From assembly GCA_036003045.1 (NCBI GenBank), contig DASYSS010000044.1, positions 1 through 57,217 of the forward strand: a stretch of 57,217 bases of DNA, read 5' to 3'. The notes beneath the pieces were generated by a model. It was given only the letters and a program-made list of their open reading frames with translations. It was not told where the DNA came from and did not search any database. Positions 38,948 through 46,019 of this stretch are shown piece after piece. The DNA comes from Gemmatimonadaceae bacterium. GTDB taxonomy: Bacteria; Gemmatimonadota; Gemmatimonadetes; Gemmatimonadales; Gemmatimonadaceae. Numbering within the stretch: the stretch's first letter is position 1; every line of letters begins with the position of its first letter. A program made the translations under genes and the position numbers.

Positions 38948-39517
38948 TCAGTCGCTCCGAAGCGGTGCCGATGCGACGGTCGAATACTTGGAGCCGCTCG
39001 GCCCTCCCCCCAACTCGCTCTGCATGAGGTCGAGGGACTGCACCGCGACGTCGACTCCGTAGTCCACGCCGCGCGCCGCATCGGTCAAGGCGCGCGCGCG
39101 TTCTTCCGGCAACGGGTGCTTCACGCGCGCTAGCGTGAGGTGCGGGCGAAAGGGACGCCCCTCGACCGCGAAGCCGAGCGCCTCGCACGCCACCTCGATG
39201 TCGTTGTGCAGCAACTCGAGCCGGGGATCCTGTTCCACTCCCATCCATACGACTCGCAACCGCCGAAAGTTCGGGAACGCCCCGATGCCCCCCAGGTGCA
39301 TCATCAACTCGCGGTGCCGCGTGGCCACCCGCGAGGTGGCGTCTCGCACCGCCGCCGCGGTCTCCGGCGGCTGATCGTCGAGGAATTTGAGCGTGAGGTG
39401 CAGTCTCGTTTCGTCGACCCATCCGAGCTCGGGGGCACAGTCGCGCATCGGCCCCGTCGCCGCCACGATCTCGCGGCGGACGTCGATCGGCAGATTAATC
39501 GCCAGAAACAGGCGCAC
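38948..39517 (-). CDS. thpR: RNA 2',3'-cyclic phosphodiesterase ThpR
   Basis: 189-aa 2H phosphoesterase. It starts RLFLAINLP and has both HxT motifs: RLHLTLKFLDD and FRPHLTLARVK. ThpR/LigT opens 2',3'-cyclic phosphates and can ligate tRNA halves in vitro. It begins at GTG 39517, overlapping larE by 23 nt; no ATG gives a proper N-terminus. The C-terminal 15 residues (GGGPSGSKYSTVASAP) match the usual end with S/T near the substrate. Confidence 0.92.
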   Translation of the reverse strand: MRLFLAINLPIDVRREIVAATGPMRDCAPELGWVDETRLHLTLKFLDDQPPETAAAVRDATSRVATRHRELMMHLGGIGAFPNFRRLRVVWMGVEQDPRLELLHNDIEVACEALGFAVEGRPFRPHLTLARVKHPLPEERARALTDAARGVDYGVDVAVQSLDLMQSELGGGPSGSKYSTVASAPLRSD

Positions 39518-40364
39518 TCGCGGCGTCCGAGTTGTGCGTTCGCCCCCCCCCGATCGACGCGAGCTCGTTGAGCGCGCCCGAGCGGAAACCGCGAGGGTCG
39601 ATCTCCACGCGTTCGTACCCGGCCTCGATCAGCGCGCGCTCGAGAAGACCGCGGCGTTCGTCGTTGCTCCATCGCTCACGTTCTGCGGCTGTCAGCTCGA
39701 CGCGGGCGAGCTCTCCGAAATGACGGACTCGAAGGTCCCCCGCGACTCCGAGATCTCGCAACGAGGCCTCCGCCCGTTCCACACGCCGGAGTCTTCCGAC
39801 CGTGACCGGCGTACCGTAGGGAATGCGGGACGAGAGGCAGGGTGACGACGGCTGTTCCGACGTCGGCAGCCCCAGGATGCGCGAGCGCTCGCGTATCTCC
39901 GCCTTCGTCAGCCCGAACATGGCGAGCGGCGACACGACCCCATATTCGCGCGCCGCGCGCGCGCCGGGGCGATGATCGCTCAGGTCGTCGGCGTTCGTGC
40001 CGTCGGCAACGACGTCGATGCCCCGAGAACGGGCCGCCGGCACGACGTGCGACCAAAGCTCCGACTTGCAGAAGTAGCAGCGATTGGTCGGATTCGCCGC
40101 GTAGCGAGGATCGTCCACCTCGGCGGTGTCGAGCTCGAGAACGTCGAGGCCGATGGCGCGGGCCGTTTCGCGAGCCGCGATCCACTGGCTCTCGGGGTAC
40201 GACGCGCTCCGCCCCGTGACGGCGAGAACGTTTTCGGCGCCCAGCGCCGCGACAGCGACCGCGGCGAGGTACGCCGAGTCGACACCGCCGCTGTAGCCGA
40301 TCGCGATCCGGCGCTGTTCGCGGAGCCAGCCGGAAAGCTCAGCTTCCTTGAGTGGGGCCGCCAT
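39495..40364 (-). CDS. larE: ATP-dependent sacrificial sulfur transferase LarE
   Basis: 289-aa PP-loop protein: AIGYSGGVDSAYLA at the N-terminus, NRCYFCKSELW, DGTNADDLSDHRPG and SPCLSSRIPYGT, where the cysteine corresponds to the sulfur donor of LarE. LarE builds the nickel-pincer cofactor of lactate racemase with LarB and LarC, which are not in this window. The overlap with thpR suggests coupled translation. An alternative is a LarE-like sulfurtransferase with another target. Confidence 0.9.
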   Translation of the reverse strand: MAAPLKEAELSGWLREQRRIAIGYSGGVDSAYLAAVAVAALGAENVLAVTGRSASYPESQWIAARETARAIGLDVLELDTAEVDDPRYAANPTNRCYFCKSELWSHVVPAARSRGIDVVADGTNADDLSDHRPGARAAREYGVVSPLAMFGLTKAEIRERSRILGLPTSEQPSSPCLSSRIPYGTPVTVGRLRRVERAEASLRDLGVAGDLRVRHFGELARVELTAAERERWSNDERRGLLERALIEAGYERVEIDPRGFRSGALNELASIGGGRTHNSDAASAPVSGD

Positions 40365-40417
40365 GCGCGAAACGTAATCGCCTTGGTTCCACGCCCGAGC
40401 GAGGTTCGCCGGACGAA

Positions 40418-40450
40418 GAATCCCGGTCGAGCGAAGCTCGGCCGGGATTC
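40418..40450 (-). terminator. strong hairpin after the 40469-41002 gene
   Basis: GAATCCCGG (40418-40426) pairs with CCGGGATTC (40442-40450), with an inner CGAGC-gaa-GCTCG stem. It sits 18 nt past the stop of the minus-strand gene and upstream of larE. No clear T-run, so terminator or attenuator. Confidence 0.55.
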
Positions 40451-40468
40451 CTGGAATCGTTCAGCGTG

Positions 40469-41002
40469 TCAGTACCGGCGAATCGACAGCCGATTGCTGG
40501 ACGGATTGAACCGACACGTGATGGCCACGCCCTCGCGTCCGCGCAGGCGAGTGGTAAGCGATACGTCCCACAGGTTGCCACGACGCGTCGCCGGGCCGAC
40601 CGCGGTGACATGGTAGCCGGGCGCCGAGTTCACGAAATCCTCACAGCGGCGCTGTGCGCGCATGGACTGCGATTCGAAAATGCGGCCCGCGGCGGTTCCC
40701 GATCGCTCGAAGCCGGGAAGATCGACGAGCCCGCGCGCGCCGTCGAACCGGCAAGTCACGTCGAACTCGTTTGATCCGCGGCGAACGCGCATCGGAAAGG
40801 CGTACATGCTTCCATTCAGCGACTCGCGGTCGCGGCGGAGGACTACGTAGCCGGCTCGGGACACGGCGGCGTTGCACGCGTCGCGCGCGCGCCCCCACAT
40901 GCCCGGTTGCTGGGCCTCGGCGCCCGTACTCAGGAGCGCCGCGGCCGCCAATGAAAGGATGCCGAGGTGGACCAGCGGCATCCGTCGGATTCGGTCATTC
41001 AT
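40469..41002 (-). CDS. small secreted protein, unknown
   Basis: 177-aa protein with a signal peptide (LVHLGILSLAAAALLSTGAEAQ). The mature part has four cysteines (DACNAAV, VTCRF, RRCEDF, ITCRF) spaced so that two disulfides are possible, and two similar halves (FDVTCRFDGARGLVDL and VAITCRFNPSSNRLSI). It may be an ancient duplication of a small beta module. Function not recognised. The ATG at 41002 lies almost at the predicted transcription start (see 41007-41034), so the mRNA may be leaderless; ATG 40981 is the alternative. Confidence 0.65.
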   Translation of the reverse strand: MNDRIRRMPLVHLGILSLAAAALLSTGAEAQQPGMWGRARDACNAAVSRAGYVVLRRDRESLNGSMYAFPMRVRRGSNEFDVTCRFDGARGLVDLPGFERSGTAAGRIFESQSMRAQRRCEDFVNSAPGYHVTAVGPATRRGNLWDVSLTTRLRGREGVAITCRFNPSSNRLSIRRY

Positions 41003-41006
41003 GGCA

Positions 41007-41034
41007 GCTATACCTCAGTTGATTAAGCCGTCAA
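41007..41034 (-). promoter_or_regulatory. sigma-70-type promoter for the secreted protein gene
   Basis: On the minus strand TTGACG (41034-41029), 16-bp spacer, TATAGC (41012-41007). The expected transcription start falls at about 41000, on or inside the ATG at 41002-41000. Confidence 0.55.
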
Positions 41035-41228
41035 TTAACGTCGCGCGATGCGAGTTGCCCGCGCGGTCATAGGCCCTTAGGGCACGATTCGCGCCGTGTG
41101 CCGCGTGACGCGCGTCGCAGTCGTCGCGAAAAAGACCGGACCACTTCGGCGACGTGCGGCTCACCCCCGACCCCGCTGTCGGCGACGCCGGCGATCGTGG
41201 GCGCCACACGCGGTGGCGCGGGCGATCC

Positions 41229-41257
41229 TTGTCCGGCCAACTCGAGTACGTTATACT
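41229..41257 (+). promoter_or_regulatory. strong sigma-70-type promoter of the candidate sRNA
   Basis: TTGTCC (41229-41234), 17-bp spacer, TATACT (41252-41257), giving a start near 41264. It is one of the best visual promoter matches in the window, and no long ORF begins directly downstream. Confidence 0.6.
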
Positions 41258-41263
41258 TTTGAA

Positions 41264-41340
41264 AAGCGAGACATGCGCGCAGCGCATGGACAAGTTCCGA
41301 ATTCACTTGGGGCCTGCCGAATTGCGAGCAGGCCCTTTTT
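41264..41340 (+). ncRNA. candidate small RNA (about 77 nt) with terminator
   Basis: The stretch between the 41229 promoter and an intrinsic terminator has three stems. A perfect 7-bp hairpin CATGCGC-gca-GCGCATG lies at 41272-41288. A weak CAAGT/ACTTG stem is at 41291-41309. The terminator stem is at 41310-41335. No ORF with a ribosome-binding site fits inside. It does not look like 6S, tmRNA, RNase P or SRP RNA, all of which are longer. It may be a trans-acting sRNA or a terminated leader (attenuator) of the desaturase operon about 220 bp downstream. Confidence 0.55.
41310..41340 (+). terminator. intrinsic terminator of the candidate sRNA
   Basis: GGGCCTGC (41310-41317) pairs with GCAGGCCC (41328-41335) over a 10-nt loop and is followed directly by TTTTT. 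This is the most classical intrinsic terminator seen in the window. Confidence 0.75.
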
Positions 41341-41467
41341 GCGCTCAGTCGCTTCGGGACGGCAGCCTCGGCCGCCGCGGGCCGAGCATTACGCAGGCAA
41401 GCCGCGTCGGTTTCTACGGTTTCGCGGCGCTCGGAACACAGGAAACAACATCAGGGGAAAAAAGAAC

Positions 41468-41560
41468 GTGCCTACGCTGAACGGGACCGCATTGAATGCG
41501 ACGTCGTCCAGGGGACGAAACGCGCTTGCGTTTGAAGACGTGACCAGGTTGGGTCGATGA
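41468..41560 (+). CDS. possible 30-codon leader peptide coupled to the desaturase
   Basis: A GTG-initiated frame (VPTLNGTALNA... ending FEDVTRLGR) preceded by AGGGGA at a workable distance. Its TGA overlaps the desaturase ATG as ATGA, the same junction used by the desaturase and infA. It has no recognised domain and the GTG start is weak evidence. It could instead be untranslated leader. If translated it would couple desaturase synthesis to leader translation. Confidence 0.35.
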   Translation: MPTLNGTALNATSSRGRNALAFEDVTRLGR

Positions 41561-42573
41561 GCCGAGTGGCCCCGCCCAAGGCGGGAGTTCATTGGCGCCA
41601 GGCGGTCGAGCCCTTCACCGGCCCCAGTGCGCCGCGCGCCGCGCTTCAGTTGGCCACAACGCTCGTTCCGCTGGCCTTGACGATGTGGGCGACTCGGGTC
41701 GCCATGCCGGTGTCGCCGCTCCTCGCGGCGTTGTTCGTCTTTCCGGCCGCCGGTCTGCTCATTCGCACTTTCATCTTGATGCACGATTGTGCGCACGGAT
41801 CGTTCTTCGCAACCCGCCGCGTCAACGATGCAGTCGGATTCGTGACTGGTGTGTTGACCCTTACGCCGTTTACGCAATGGCGGCGCGATCACGCGCTGCA
41901 TCACGCATCATCGGGCGACCTGGATCGTCGTGGACATGGCGACGTCAAAACGCTCACCGTGCGAGAGTACGTTGCGAAGCCTCCTCTCGGCCGACTCGCG
42001 TACCGAGTCGTCCGACATCCCCTGCTGCTCCTCATCGGCGGGCCGTTCTACCTGGCGCTCAGCAATCGGATCTCTGGCCAGGGCGCATCGAGCGGCCCGC
42101 GTCAGATCGCGAACGTGTGGCTCACGAACGCAGTCATCGGCATCCTGCTGACCGTCGCCTTCCTCACTCTCGGCTGGGCGACGGTGGTACTCGCGTACCT
42201 GCTGCCGTTCTACCTCGCGGCCATGGCCGGCGTGTGGCTGTTCTACGTCCAGCACCAATTCACGGATGCGTACTGGTCACGGCACGAGGACTGGGACTAC
42301 GTCGAGGCGGCGCTGCGAGGCAGTTCGCATCTGCGACTGCCGCCCGTGCTCCAATGGTTCACCGGCAGCATCGGCCTGCATCACGTGCACCACGTGGCTC
42401 CGAAGATTCCCAACTACCGCCTGCAGCCCTGTCACGACGCGAATGAGATGTTTCACGGTTCGCCGGTAGTCACGCTCCGCTCCGGCACGGCCGGGCTGCG
42501 CCTTGCGCTGTGGGATGAGGAACGCAAACGCCTCGTGCGATTTCGTGACGTTGCTCCGGCGAGGCACGGATGA
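41557..42573 (+). CDS. membrane fatty-acid desaturase
   Basis: 338-aa membrane di-iron desaturase. The three histidine boxes are complete: [15 protein letters not shown] and, late, [10 protein letters not shown]. Hydrophobic helices fall at about 30-70, 155-175 and 190-230. The family inserts double bonds into acyl lipids or modifies carotenoids using O2 and an electron donor. The box pattern HDCxH/HxxHH/HxxHH fits the acyl-lipid (DesA/DesK-like) group. It starts at ATG 41557 and its TGA overlaps the infA-like ATG, so translation is coupled with an initiation factor gene. Confidence 0.88.
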   Translation: MSRVAPPKAGVHWRQAVEPFTGPSAPRAALQLATTLVPLALTMWATRVAMPVSPLLAALFVFPAAGLLIRTFILMHDCAHGSFFATRRVNDAVGFVTGVLTLTPFTQWRRDHALHHASSGDLDRRGHGDVKTLTVREYVAKPPLGRLAYRVVRHPLLLLIGGPFYLALSNRISGQGASSGPRQIANVWLTNAVIGILLTVAFLTLGWATVVLAYLLPFYLAAMAGVWLFYVQHQFTDAYWSRHEDWDYVEAALRGSSHLRLPPVLQWFTGSIGLHHVHHVAPKIPNYRLQPCHDANEMFHGSPVVTLRSGTAGLRLALWDEERKRLVRFRDVAPARHG

Positions 42574-42788
42574 AAGAAGAGGCGATCGAAATCGAAGGAA
42601 CCGTTGCCGAAGTCTTGCCGAGCGCGATGTTTCGCGTCGACTTGGACAACGGCCACCGCCTTCTGGCCACCACCGCGGGCAAGATGCGGCGCTTTCGCAT
42701 ACGCATCATCGCCGGCGATCGGGTGACGGTCGCCGTGTCGCCGTACGATTTGGGCCGTGGGCGGATCACCTTCCGACACAAGAGCTGA
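42570..42788 (+). CDS. infA: translation initiation factor IF-1 (possible paralogue)
   Basis: 72-aa S1/OB-fold protein. It starts [33 protein letters not shown], then [35 protein letters not shown], the IF-1 signature. Binds the 30S A site with IF-2 and IF-3. It is not beside the usual secY/rpmJ/rpsM genes, so it may be a second copy; I cannot see the rest of the genome. It overlaps the desaturase by 4 nt, an unusual partner. Confidence 0.92.
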   Translation: MKEEAIEIEGTVAEVLPSAMFRVDLDNGHRLLATTAGKMRRFRIRIIAGDRVTVAVSPYDLGRGRITFRHKS

Positions 42789-42790
42789 GA

Positions 42791-43039
42791 ATGGTCATGA
42801 TGATTCCGCCACGAGTCGACGCGCGATGGATCTCTACGCTCGGCGACACGGACCTGCTCGTCGCCGAACGAGCCCTCCACGACGATTTTCGCCTGCGAGA
42901 GCAAAAAGAGAAGGCACTTCGCGGCGGACGGTACGTGCTCCTCAACGGCCCATCGACGCTCGTCGACGCGTGGCAACGCTGGCTGCTTGTGAGCAACGCA
43001 GCGAGAGCTCGCGGACTCTCGGTGCGTCATCACGGCTGA
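42791..43039 (+). CDS. small protein, unknown
   Basis: 82-aa frame starting MVMMIPPRVDARWISTLGD two bases after the infA stop, in step with the operon. It is rich in charged residues (VAERALHDDFRLREQKEKALRGG) and ends with a helix WQRWLLVSNAARARG. No signal peptide, membrane helix or cysteine pair. The codon pattern is GC-rich at third positions like its neighbours, which supports coding. Function not recognised. Confidence 0.5.
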   Translation: MVMMIPPRVDARWISTLGDTDLLVAERALHDDFRLREQKEKALRGGRYVLLNGPSTLVDAWQRWLLVSNAARARGLSVRHHG

Positions 43040-43065
43040 CGGTCACATTTCTCACGGATCGGACG

Positions 43066-43263
43066 ATGTCGCGCAGTCAGTTCTCGGAGTACAAGGACAC
43101 GGCCCTCTGGTCGGCCGTTGCGGATGCAATGGCGGAACTGGTTGCGACGGGTGAAGTCGCCGTCAACACGGCATCGGACTACGTGATTTGGCACTTGTGC
43201 CGAGAGCTCGCCGCGAAACAAGTGGTTTCCGCGCCCGCGCTGCGCCATCAGTGGCCCCGCTGA
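43066..43263 (+). CDS. small protein, unknown
   Basis: 65-aa frame MSRSQFSEYKDTALWSAV..., helical, with SDYVIWHLCRELAAKQVV near the end and a single cysteine. It is 26 nt downstream of the previous small gene and has no clear ribosome-binding site, though TCACGGATCGG lies upstream. Soluble by composition. No domain recognised. It could belong to the desaturase-infA string or be the last gene of it. Confidence 0.45.
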   Translation: MSRSQFSEYKDTALWSAVADAMAELVATGEVAVNTASDYVIWHLCRELAAKQVVSAPALRHQWPR

Positions 43264-43442
43264 CCGCGACTCACGCGACAGGCGTCGCGATTCTCCGCCG
43301 CCCGAGCACGGATACGCGCACTACGGTATATTGAGAGTCGCTGGTGTGTGGCCGACGTGCCACCTCCCCCAAGTCCGCCGCGCGCCGCGCGACGAACTCG
43401 AGAGCCTCCAGGTCCAGCTTCCTCTAAGCCAGAGAGAGACCT

Positions 43443-43871
43443 ATGGGCTCGAACGCCGCCCGCACCGTTCTCATCGTTGAACCCGACGGCGATACACGAT
43501 CGGCGCTTCGCAATTCATTCGAGAGCGACGGGTACACGGTGATCGCCACCGGCGGCGCGGCCGACGCGCTGTCGTTGTTGGCCGCTCCGGAGATCAAGCT
43601 GGTCGTGACCGAGCTGTATTTGGAAAACGGCCAGGACACGTGCCTCGTCCACACGATCCGTACGGCTCCCGCCTACGAGGCAAAGCGAGTGCTCGCCTAC
43701 ACGCAACACGGGCGAGCGAAAGACCGCGAGTGGGCGATCGCCGAGGGCGCCGACGGCTACGTGCTCAAGAAGAACGGCGAAAAAAGGCTGCTCGAGGTCG
43801 CCGGCCGACTCACGCGCCGCAAGCGTTCGAACAAAAGGCGCCCGGGAAGAACGACGCGGGAACCTCAATGA
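43443..43871 (+). CDS. pseudo-receiver protein (REC fold, phosphoacceptor Asp replaced by Glu)
   Basis: 142-aa stand-alone receiver-like domain (RTVLIVEPDGDTR, LVVTELYLENGQD, RVLAYTQHG, GADGYVLKKN). The threonine and lysine of the switch are kept. The phosphoacceptor position is Glu (VVTEL) and one acidic-pocket residue is Pro (VEPDG). Phosphorylation is therefore unlikely; Glu may mimic the active state. A basic C-terminal tail (RRKRSNKRRPGR) could bind nucleic acid or a partner. AGAGAGA precedes ATG 43443. It overlaps the next gene by 4 nt. Confidence 0.8.
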   Translation: MGSNAARTVLIVEPDGDTRSALRNSFESDGYTVIATGGAADALSLLAAPEIKLVVTELYLENGQDTCLVHTIRTAPAYEAKRVLAYTQHGRAKDREWAIAEGADGYVLKKNGEKRLLEVAGRLTRRKRSNKRRPGRTTREPQ

Positions 43872-44392
43872 CGTACCGCGATGGCCCGGCGCCCTTTCTG
43901 ACGCAGTCCCGGGCACACTCTTCGTTGCGCCGAGAGCTCGACGCCATCCGGGCAGAGCTCGCGCTCCATCTCCACTCGCTCTCGGATCCGATCGACGAGG
44001 GCACGGTCGACCCTCGTGAGGCGCGCCGTCAGCAGCGCGTATCCGCGGCCGATCCGTCGATCGGGCTGACCGTGCTCCCGAACCGCGTCATCGCGCGGCT
44101 GGGTGCTGTCGGCGTCAGTTTTTCCTGGGTGCCCGGACGCACGGACGTGGTCGAGGACGGGCGGCTTCTCGTGATCGAGTGGCGCGGCGTGCTCGGCGCA
44201 CAGCGGGGCAACGGTGCGTTCAGGTCGGGTACGCCTGGCCGGGAGCGGATATATCGCGCCGAGGCAACCGACGCGGCGGATTGGCGCTGGCGAGACGAGC
44301 GGGTCAACGGGCTTGCCTGCACGACAGCGATGCTTGTCGAAGAGTGTATTTCGAATGCGCGCACCGAGGACGGCGGACCCGAACGCGAATAG
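43868..44392 (+). CDS. hypothetical protein coupled to the pseudo-receiver
   Basis: 174-aa soluble protein starting at ATG 43868 in an ATGA overlap with the pseudo-receiver gene. An N-terminal helix (RRELDAIRAELALHLHSL) is followed by a beta-rich part (IGLTVLPNRVIARLGAVGVSFSWVPG, GRLLVIEWRGVLG) and a helical end (CTTAMLVEECISNAR). No domain recognised. Its stop codon lies in a 16-bp tandem duplication at the edge of the comM-cassette region. Co-expression with the pseudo-receiver suggests it is its output or partner (inference). Confidence 0.6.
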   Translation: MTYRDGPAPFLTQSRAHSSLRRELDAIRAELALHLHSLSDPIDEGTVDPREARRQQRVSAADPSIGLTVLPNRVIARLGAVGVSFSWVPGRTDVVEDGRLLVIEWRGVLGAQRGNGAFRSGTPGRERIYRAEATDAADWRWRDERVNGLACTTAMLVEECISNARTEDGGPERE

Positions 44393-44412
44393 TCCCAAAC
44401 GCGAATAGTCCC
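44381..44412. repeat. 16-bp tandem duplication at the left edge of the cassette array
   Basis: AACGCGAATAGTCCC occurs twice (44382-44396 and 44398-44412) with one variable base before each. The first copy holds the TAG of the upstream gene; the second ends on the first base of the comM-fragment stop. It may be a trace of the recombination that set the left border. Confidence 0.6.
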
Positions 44413-44888
44413 TAACGCTGTCGATATCGCAGCGCCTCGCCAACGTGTTCGCTCGTGACGACATCACTCGCATCGAGGTCGGCGATCGTTCGTGCGACGC
44501 GCAAGACGCGATGATACGCCCGCGCCGACAGGTGAAGCGACTCCGAACCCTCGACGAGACGCCGCCGAGCATCCGCGGCGAGTTGGCCTCGCGTGAGAAG
44601 CCATCGACCGGAGGCATGTGCGTTGCACGTGATGCCTCTGGTTGCGGCATAACGGCGACGTTGCAGCGAGCGCGCCGCTTCCACTCGGCTTCGAATCGCT
44701 ATTGAACTCTCCGCCGTGGTGTTCGCATCCAGGGTGACCAGCGGCACCGGCGTGAGTGTCACCTGCATGTCGATGCGATCGGCCAACGGCCCGGACAGCC
44801 GCGAGCGATACTTAGTGATCTCTGATTCGGCGCACACACACGCCCTGGTCGGGTGGCCGAGGTACGAGCAGGGACAGGGTTTCGTTGC
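44412..44888 (-). pseudogene. comM 3' fragment, copy A
   Basis: About 159 codons homologous to the C-terminal third of ComM, from the codon for Ala ~345 (in AAMNPC) to the stop. It is closer to the intact gene at 55444 than the other copies are (ADRIDMQVTLTPVPLV; NAHASGRWLLTRG; ending ALRYRQR). The ATG that opens copies B and C reads AGG here and the sensor-motif Met is Thr, so only a GTG at 44837 could start it. Walker A and B are absent, so it cannot be an ATPase. The break falls exactly where the HTH gene at 44885 begins. Confidence 0.85.
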
Positions 44889-45307
44889 CCTTCTACCGGT
44901 GGTGCCTGGCCGCCCGAGTCCCGGTTCCGGGATATCCGGCCACCCTCGACCACATCGGACACCATATCCTCAAGCGCCGGCTCGACCTTGGGCTCAAGCA
45001 AAAGGAGGCCGCCCGGCGACTGGGCGTTCATCCGGGAGGCCTCGAAAACTGGGAATACGGACGGACGGTCCCCGCCGACCGCTTCATGCCGGCTGTGATC
45101 CATTTCCTAGCCTACAATCCATCGCCCGCACCGAGGACGACGGGACAACGGGTGGCATATGAGCGCGTTGCCCGCGGCTGGTCCCGGAAACGCCTGGCTG
45201 CAGAAGCCGGAGTAGATGAGGCTACGGTTCGACGAATGGAGGCGGAAACGCCCCGACCTGCTTATCGCTCCGTTCTGGCCTTGCTGACGGCACTGGGAAT
45301 TGAGTGA
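44885..45307 (+). CDS. XRE-type double HTH protein, copy A
   Basis: 140-aa protein with two helix-turn-helix units: residues about 20-75 (IGHHILKRRLDLGLKQKEAARRLGV, NWEYGRTVPADRF, VIHFLAYNP) and about 88-140 (VARGWSRKRLAAEAGVDEATVRRMEAE). The RRLDLGL-Q-KEAA...FLGYNP style belongs to a widespread family of small HTH proteins. It starts at TTG 44885, and that TTG lies within the comM-homologous sequence. Divergent from fragment A. Likely a DNA-binding regulator or recombination accessory; target unknown. Confidence 0.85.
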   Translation: MPFYRWCLAARVPVPGYPATLDHIGHHILKRRLDLGLKQKEAARRLGVHPGGLENWEYGRTVPADRFMPAVIHFLAYNPSPAPRTTGQRVAYERVARGWSRKRLAAEAGVDEATVRRMEAETPRPAYRSVLALLTALGIE

Positions 45308-45537
45308 ACGCGGGGGCGCCCGGATAGCTGCACCGGATCAACGGCGATGCCCATTGCGGTGACGCTACGCCGCCACCCCGCCCGGCGTTCGTGCGGCAAC
45401 GGAGCCGAGCGCCATTCGGAACCCGATCCCTTGCCCTCCGTTCTCGCAGAAACGCGATGGTCTAGGTCGTCACGACCTGCGAGGCTAAAGAGTTTGAGGA
45501 CCGGACACGTGTCGGCATTTCCCGAACCTTGGAATTG

Positions 45538-45957
45538 CTAGGGCAGCCGAAGGTCGGCGCGGACACTGTCCTCGTCGCCGGGCAATCGATCGAAATCGAA
45601 GTGGACCATCGCGCTGATCAATGCGCTGTCTCGCACGCCATTTAACAGGCGAACAGCTGTCGCAGTCACGCAGGCCGGATTTGCACCGCCGCCAGACGTC
45701 AGTCGGATACGATAGTGTCCGCTTACGTCTGTCGTTGCATCGTTGCTGGCGTTGGCGAGTCCGCGGCACGTGTCGAAGAATGAAGTCGCCCTGACCGTCA
45801 CGCCTGCGAGCGGGGTTCCCGATGCGTCTGACACTAAACCAACGACGGCCGCGAATACCGGCTTTGTCTCGGTCGACGACCCGCACGCAGCCAGGCCGAC
45901 GATAAGCGTCGCAAGACAGAATAGTTGGCGACAAGGCGCATGAACAGATCTCGTCAT
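45538..45957 (-). CDS. lipoprotein with CarboxypepD_reg-like domain
   Basis: 139-aa protein with signal and lipobox (ATLIVGLAAC-GSSTE). The mature part resembles a carboxypeptidase-regulatory-like beta sandwich (VVGLVSDASGTPLAGVTVRAT, TDVSGHYRIRLTSGG). GGAGGAGG precedes ATG 45957; the longer frame to 46218 enters the upstream gene. It is the second gene of cargo 1, after the metalloprotease and behind an 11-bp hairpin. The 230 bp between it and HTH A hold nothing I recognise. Confidence 0.7.
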   Translation of the reverse strand: MTRSVHAPCRQLFCLATLIVGLAACGSSTETKPVFAAVVGLVSDASGTPLAGVTVRATSFFDTCRGLANASNDATTDVSGHYRIRLTSGGGANPACVTATAVRLLNGVRDSALISAMVHFDFDRLPGDEDSVRADLRLP

Positions 45958-45979
45958 CGTGCAACCTCCTCCAGAGGTG

Positions 45980-46010
45980 TTTGCGGGGCGACGCATAGCC
46001 GCCCCGCAAA
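45980..46010 (-). promoter_or_regulatory. perfect intercistronic hairpin in cargo 1
   Basis: TTTGCGGGGCG (45980-45990) pairs with CGCCCCGCAAA (46000-46010) over 9 nt, starting 10 bp after the protease stop. It ends 9 bp before the GGAGGAGG of the lipoprotein gene. It may be a partial terminator or a 3' stabiliser that sets different expression levels. Confidence 0.55.
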
Positions 46011-46019
46011 TGAAGCGGT

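Noticed and set aside
41003-41560. 154-codon frame reading through the sRNA and terminator into the leader
   Set aside because: It crosses a strong promoter and intrinsic terminator; only the last 30 codons have a plausible start.
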